Shown here piece by piece: positions 61,608 through 64,000 of a DNA stretch of 64,000 nt. Below the pieces are notes generated by a model. That model saw nothing but the letters and a program-made list of their open reading frames with translations. It was not told where the DNA came from and did no database searches. Source of the stretch: Erythrobacter sp. ANT-B3C2. Its GTDB lineage: Bacteria; Pseudomonadota; Alphaproteobacteria; Sphingomonadales; Sphingomonadaceae. Each line of letters starts with the position of its first letter. The stretch's first letter is position 1. Made by a program: the position numbers and the translations under genes. The DNA is taken from contig LXQI01000015.1 of assembly GCA_001683845.1 (NCBI GenBank), forward strand, positions 1 to 64,000. Direction: 5' to 3'.

Positions 61608-61622
61608 TGCCGCCCTTTTTTT
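61586..61622 (+). terminator. Strong intrinsic (Rho-independent) terminator on the plus strand
   Basis: Arms GGGCGGTGGTGCA (61586-61598) and TGCACTGCCGCCC (61603-61615) form a 13-bp stem with two G-U pairs and a four-base loop, followed directly by seven T (61616-61622). It is a textbook terminator for rightward transcription, yet no supported plus-strand gene lies within 1.5 kb upstream (ggt and pyrD run leftward). It therefore suggests an unannotated rightward transcript. Confidence 0.8.
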
Positions 61623-61733
61623 CCGCGCGAGTCGCCGGCCGCTCCCTTGCTACGCAGCACTCCCCGGCATTCCGCCTTGCTAACGACTCGCAACAGGTGG
61701 TTCGACGTTGAAAGGCCGCTGCGCGCGCCCTAG

Positions 61734-61762
61734 TTGAAATCATACCAATTTCGTCCGAATAA
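61734..61762 (+). promoter_or_regulatory. Candidate promoter of the iscR-suf operon
   Basis: TTGAAA at 61734-61739 and GAATAA at 61757-61762 are separated by 17 bp, a plausible -35/-10 pair 17 bp before the iscR-like TTG. The AT-rich spacer (ATACCAATTTCGT) could also hold an Rrf2/iron-regulator site. The -10 match to consensus is weak. Confidence 0.35.
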
Positions 61763-61779
61763 CAATCAGGGTCCAGCTG

Positions 61780-62196
61780 TTGCGTCTGTCCAATCTCGCC
61801 GATTACGCGGTCGTCACCATGAGCGCCGCCGCGCGCCATCCCGGCCCCGCGCGGTTCAGCGCCGCACAGCTCGCCGCCGAAACCGGCCTGCCGCTGCCCA
61901 CCGTGCAGAAGCTCGCCGGCAAGCTGGTCGCCGCCGGCCTGCTGCGCTCGCTGCGGGGCGCCTGCGGTGGCCTGCAGCTCGCCCGTCCGGCCGCTTCGAT
62001 CACCCTGGCCGAGATCGTCGAGGCAGTGGAGGGCCCCATCGCGCTCACCACCTGCGTCGATGCCAGCCGCCACGATTGCGCGCTCGAAGGCAGCTGCGCG
62101 GTCCGCCCGCATTGGTCTGTGGTGAACGACGCGCTGCGCGGCGCGCTGGCCGAAGTGCCGCTCACCCGCCTCGCGCGGATCGAGGTGGCAGCATGA
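61780..62196 (+). CDS. Rrf2-family (IscR-like) suf operon regulator
   Basis: A 138-residue winged-helix repressor. The HTH is at about 25-50 ([18 protein letters not shown]), and three cysteines near 97-112 ([15 protein letters not shown], spacing C-x7-C-x5-C) can hold a [2Fe-2S] cluster, so it probably senses Fe-S status and represses suf when clusters are plentiful. It uses a TTG start. The stop overlaps the sufB ATG by four bases. IscR and SufR alternatives cannot be separated here; alphaproteobacterial suf operons commonly start with this gene. Confidence 0.9.
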   Translation: MRLSNLADYAVVTMSAAARHPGPARFSAAQLAAETGLPLPTVQKLAGKLVAAGLLRSLRGACGGLQLARPAASITLAEIVEAVEGPIALTTCVDASRHDCALEGSCAVRPHWSVVNDALRGALAEVPLTRLARIEVAA

Positions 62197-63701
62197 ACGA
62201 GCAGCTCAAGATCGACGCGGCTGTGCCCGAGCTCCCCCTGCAGGACCAGGACGCGCACGACGCCGCCGCTCGCGCGGCCGATTACGAATTCGGTTGGCAC
62301 GCCGATATCGAGACCGATTTCGCCCCCAAGGGCCTCGACGAGAGCACCGTGCGCTTCATCAGCGCCAAGAAGAACGAGCCCGAATGGATGCTCGAATGGC
62401 GCCTCAAGGCCTTTCGCTTGTGGCAGGATATGGTCGAGCCGGACTGGGCCAAGCTCAACATCCCGCGAATCGATTATCAGGATGCGTTCTACTACGCCGC
62501 GCCCAAGAAGAAGGAGACGATTGCCTCGCTCGACGAGCTCGATCCCGAGATCAAGGCGGTGTACGACAAGCTGGGCATCCCCATCGCCGAGCAGGAAGTG
62601 CTCGCCGGCGTTGAAGGCGCGCGCAAGGTGGCGGTGGACGCGGTGTTCGATAGCGTCTCGGTCGCCACCACCTTCCGCAAGGAGCTGGAAGCCGCCGGCG
62701 TCATCTTCCGCAGCATGTCGGAGGCGGTCCGCGAATATCCTGATCTGGTGCGCAGGTGGCTTGGCCGCGTGGTGCCCCAGCGCGACAATTTCTTCGCCAC
62801 GCTCAACAGCGCGGTCTTTTCGGACGGCACCTTCGTCTACATTCCTGAAGGCGTGCGCTGCCCGATGGAGCTCAGCACCTATTTCCGCATCAACGCCGAA
62901 AACACCGGCCAGTTCGAACGCACGCTGATCATCGCTGAGAAGGGCAGCTACGTCAGCTACCTCGAAGGCTGCACCGCGCCGATGCGAGACGAGAACCAGC
63001 TTCACGCCGCCGTGGTCGAACTGGTCGCGATGGAAGATGCCGAGATCAAGTACTCCACCGTGCAGAACTGGTACCCCGGCAACGCGCAAGGCGTGGGCGG
63101 GATCTACAATTTCGTCACCAAGCGCGCACTTTGCCAGGGCGCGCGCAGCAAGGTGGCGTGGACTCAGGTGGAAACCGGCAGCGCAGTCACCTGGAAATAC
63201 CCATCCTGTGTGCTCAATGGTGAAGACAGCGTGGGCGAGTTCTACTCGGTCGCCGTCACCAACAATTACCAACAGGCCGATACCGGCACCAAGATGATCC
63301 ACAACGGCAAGGGCAGCCGCAGTACGATCATTTCCAAGGGCATCAGCGCCGGGCATTCGAACAACACCTATCGCGGCCTCGTCCGGGTGGGCGCCAACGC
63401 GGACAACGTCCGCAACTTCACCCAGTGCGATTCGCTGCTGCTGGGCAGCCTCAGCGGCGCGCACACCGTGCCCTATATCGAGGTGAAGAACCCCACCGCC
63501 CAGATCGAGCACGAGGCCACCACCAGCAAGATCAGCGACGACCAGCTGTTCTACGCCATGCAGCGCGGGCTGGGCGAGGAAGAGGCCGTCGCCCTGATCG
63601 TCAACGGCTTCGCCAAGCAGGTGCTGAAGGAGTTGCCGATGGAATTCGCCGTCGAAGCGCAGAAGCTGCTGGCGATCTCGCTCGAGGGGAGCGTGGGGTG
63701 A
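62193..63701 (+). CDS. sufB: Fe-S cluster assembly scaffold SufB
   Basis: A 502-residue scaffold of the SufBC2D complex that builds Fe-S clusters. The family core is intact: [20 protein letters not shown] in part, [21 protein letters not shown] in part, [23 protein letters not shown] (in part), [20 protein letters not shown] and [18 protein letters not shown]. The ATG overlaps the iscR-like stop. The partner genes sufC, sufD and sufS are expected further right, beyond the window. Confidence 0.97.
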   Translation: MNEQLKIDAAVPELPLQDQDAHDAAARAADYEFGWHADIETDFAPKGLDESTVRFISAKKNEPEWMLEWRLKAFRLWQDMVEPDWAKLNIPRIDYQDAFYYAAPKKKETIASLDELDPEIKAVYDKLGIPIAEQEVLAGVEGARKVAVDAVFDSVSVATTFRKELEAAGVIFRSMSEAVREYPDLVRRWLGRVVPQRDNFFATLNSAVFSDGTFVYIPEGVRCPMELSTYFRINAENTGQFERTLIIAEKGSYVSYLEGCTAPMRDENQLHAAVVELVAMEDAEIKYSTVQNWYPGNAQGVGGIYNFVTKRALCQGARSKVAWTQVETGSAVTWKYPSCVLNGEDSVGEFYSVAVTNNYQQADTGTKMIHNGKGSRSTIISKGISAGHSNNTYRGLVRVGANADNVRNFTQCDSLLLGSLSGAHTVPYIEVKNPTAQIEHEATTSKISDDQLFYAMQRGLGEEEAVALIVNGFAKQVLKELPMEFAVEAQKLLAISLEGSVG

Positions 63702-63747
63702 ATCGGCACCACGGTTTCTGGCTATCGGGCGAGAGCGGAGGCAGCTC

Positions 63748-64000
63748 ATGAGCCCTGTCAATTCTCGCGCCGAGGCGCTGCTCGAGTGCGGTGGCTACCG
63801 GCCCGCAGCAATTCGCCCTCTCACCCGCAGAAAGCGCCCGATGAGCCTGCTGGACCTGCGCGACCGCATCGTGCTGGCAGCAACCTTCTGGAAGCGCCAG
63901 GTGGTGAACGATGGCGTGCGCCTGTCCCTGCGCGATGCCTCGCCGCGCATGCATTTCGCACTGGTGACGGGCGATGAGCTGGAAGATTCCCGACTGGCGC
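63748..64000 (+). CDS. Partial hypothetical protein following sufB
   Basis: An open frame running off the window. ATG 63748 has an AGCGGAGG ribosome-binding site; the first 31 residues are short and basic (MSPVNSRAEALLECGGYRPA), then MSLLDLRDRIVLAATFWKRQVV begins a second possible start at 63841. The visible 84 residues include SLRDASPRMHFALVTGDELED. I cannot name it. It begins 46 bp after sufB, so it is probably in the suf operon, where sufC would be expected instead. Confidence 0.65.
   Translation, partial: MSPVNSRAEALLECGGYRPAAIRPLTRRKRPMSLLDLRDRIVLAATFWKRQVVNDGVRLSLRDASPRMHFALVTGDELEDSRLA

Overview
The window is a single high-GC chromosomal stretch carrying about 66 recognisable protein genes. 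It has no rRNA, tRNA, CRISPR array, transposase or prophage that I can see. Gene content and order fit an alphaproteobacterium of the order Sphingomonadales, probably Erythrobacteraceae; the family is an inference. The evidence is the ppsR-maf-aroE-coaE-dnaQ block opposite hemE, the hemE-hemJ-rho-mnmE-mnmG-rsmG-parA-parB block, a pcm-like/tolC/popZ cluster, a class 2 PyrD, an Rrf2-regulated suf operon and several alphaproteobacterial DUF families.

The most informative feature is near 33.4-33.7 kb. Genes to its left (ppsR, maf, aroE, coaE, dnaQ, hpf, ptsN) run leftward, and genes to its right (hemE, hemJ, rho, mnmE, mnmG, rsmG, parA, parB) run rightward. The divergent gap holds four degenerate DnaA-box-like 9-mers and an AT-rich segment against hemE. 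In Caulobacter the replication origin lies between the same two genes (hemE and the RP001/CC0001 family, here ppsR), so I call this gap the probable oriC. Three parS centromere sites lie 4.7-7.2 kb to its right, one between mnmE and mnmG and two inside rsmG, next to parAB. A PopZ-like polar organiser gene lies about 9.5 kb to the left.

Region by region. 0-5.6 kb: C-terminal fragment of a gene cut by the window edge, chromate transporter, FtsK, a ThiE-like protein back to back with a PLP homeostasis protein, and a small DUF1328 membrane protein. 5.6-12 kb: GlnD, Lgt, a MidA-type methyltransferase that appears to use a CUG start, and small hypotheticals. 12-19.7 kb: NrdA, a stand-alone ClpP-like protease, NadB, a decayed exo/endonuclease-phosphatase lipoprotein gene, an ABC ATPase and a zinc-finger protein. 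19.7-27.6 kb: LytTR two-component pair, PCMT-like/TolC/PopZ operon, ferredoxin-like, CBS, ErpA, exonuclease III and cell-wall hydrolase. 27.8-42.6 kb: the origin region. 42.6-49.7 kb: free Met-R-sulfoxide reductase, sugar-dehydrogenase-like protein, DUF815 ATPase, Sua5, CarD, YihY, FdxA. 49.4-56.5 kb: S4 protein and SUV3-like helicase, an array of five 11-bp repeats, M23 peptidase, and a hemB-GNAT-gamma carbonic anhydrase operon. 56.6-64 kb: acyl-CoA synthetase, gamma-glutamyltransferase, PyrD, an AT-rich island with a strong intrinsic terminator, and the start of a suf operon (iscR-like, sufB and a truncated gene).

No exotic defence or biosynthetic system is visible. Items most worth following up are the putative oriC/parS layout, the CUG-started methyltransferase, the 11-bp repeat array, the 61.4-61.6 kb AT-rich island with an orphan terminator, and the EEP pseudogene.
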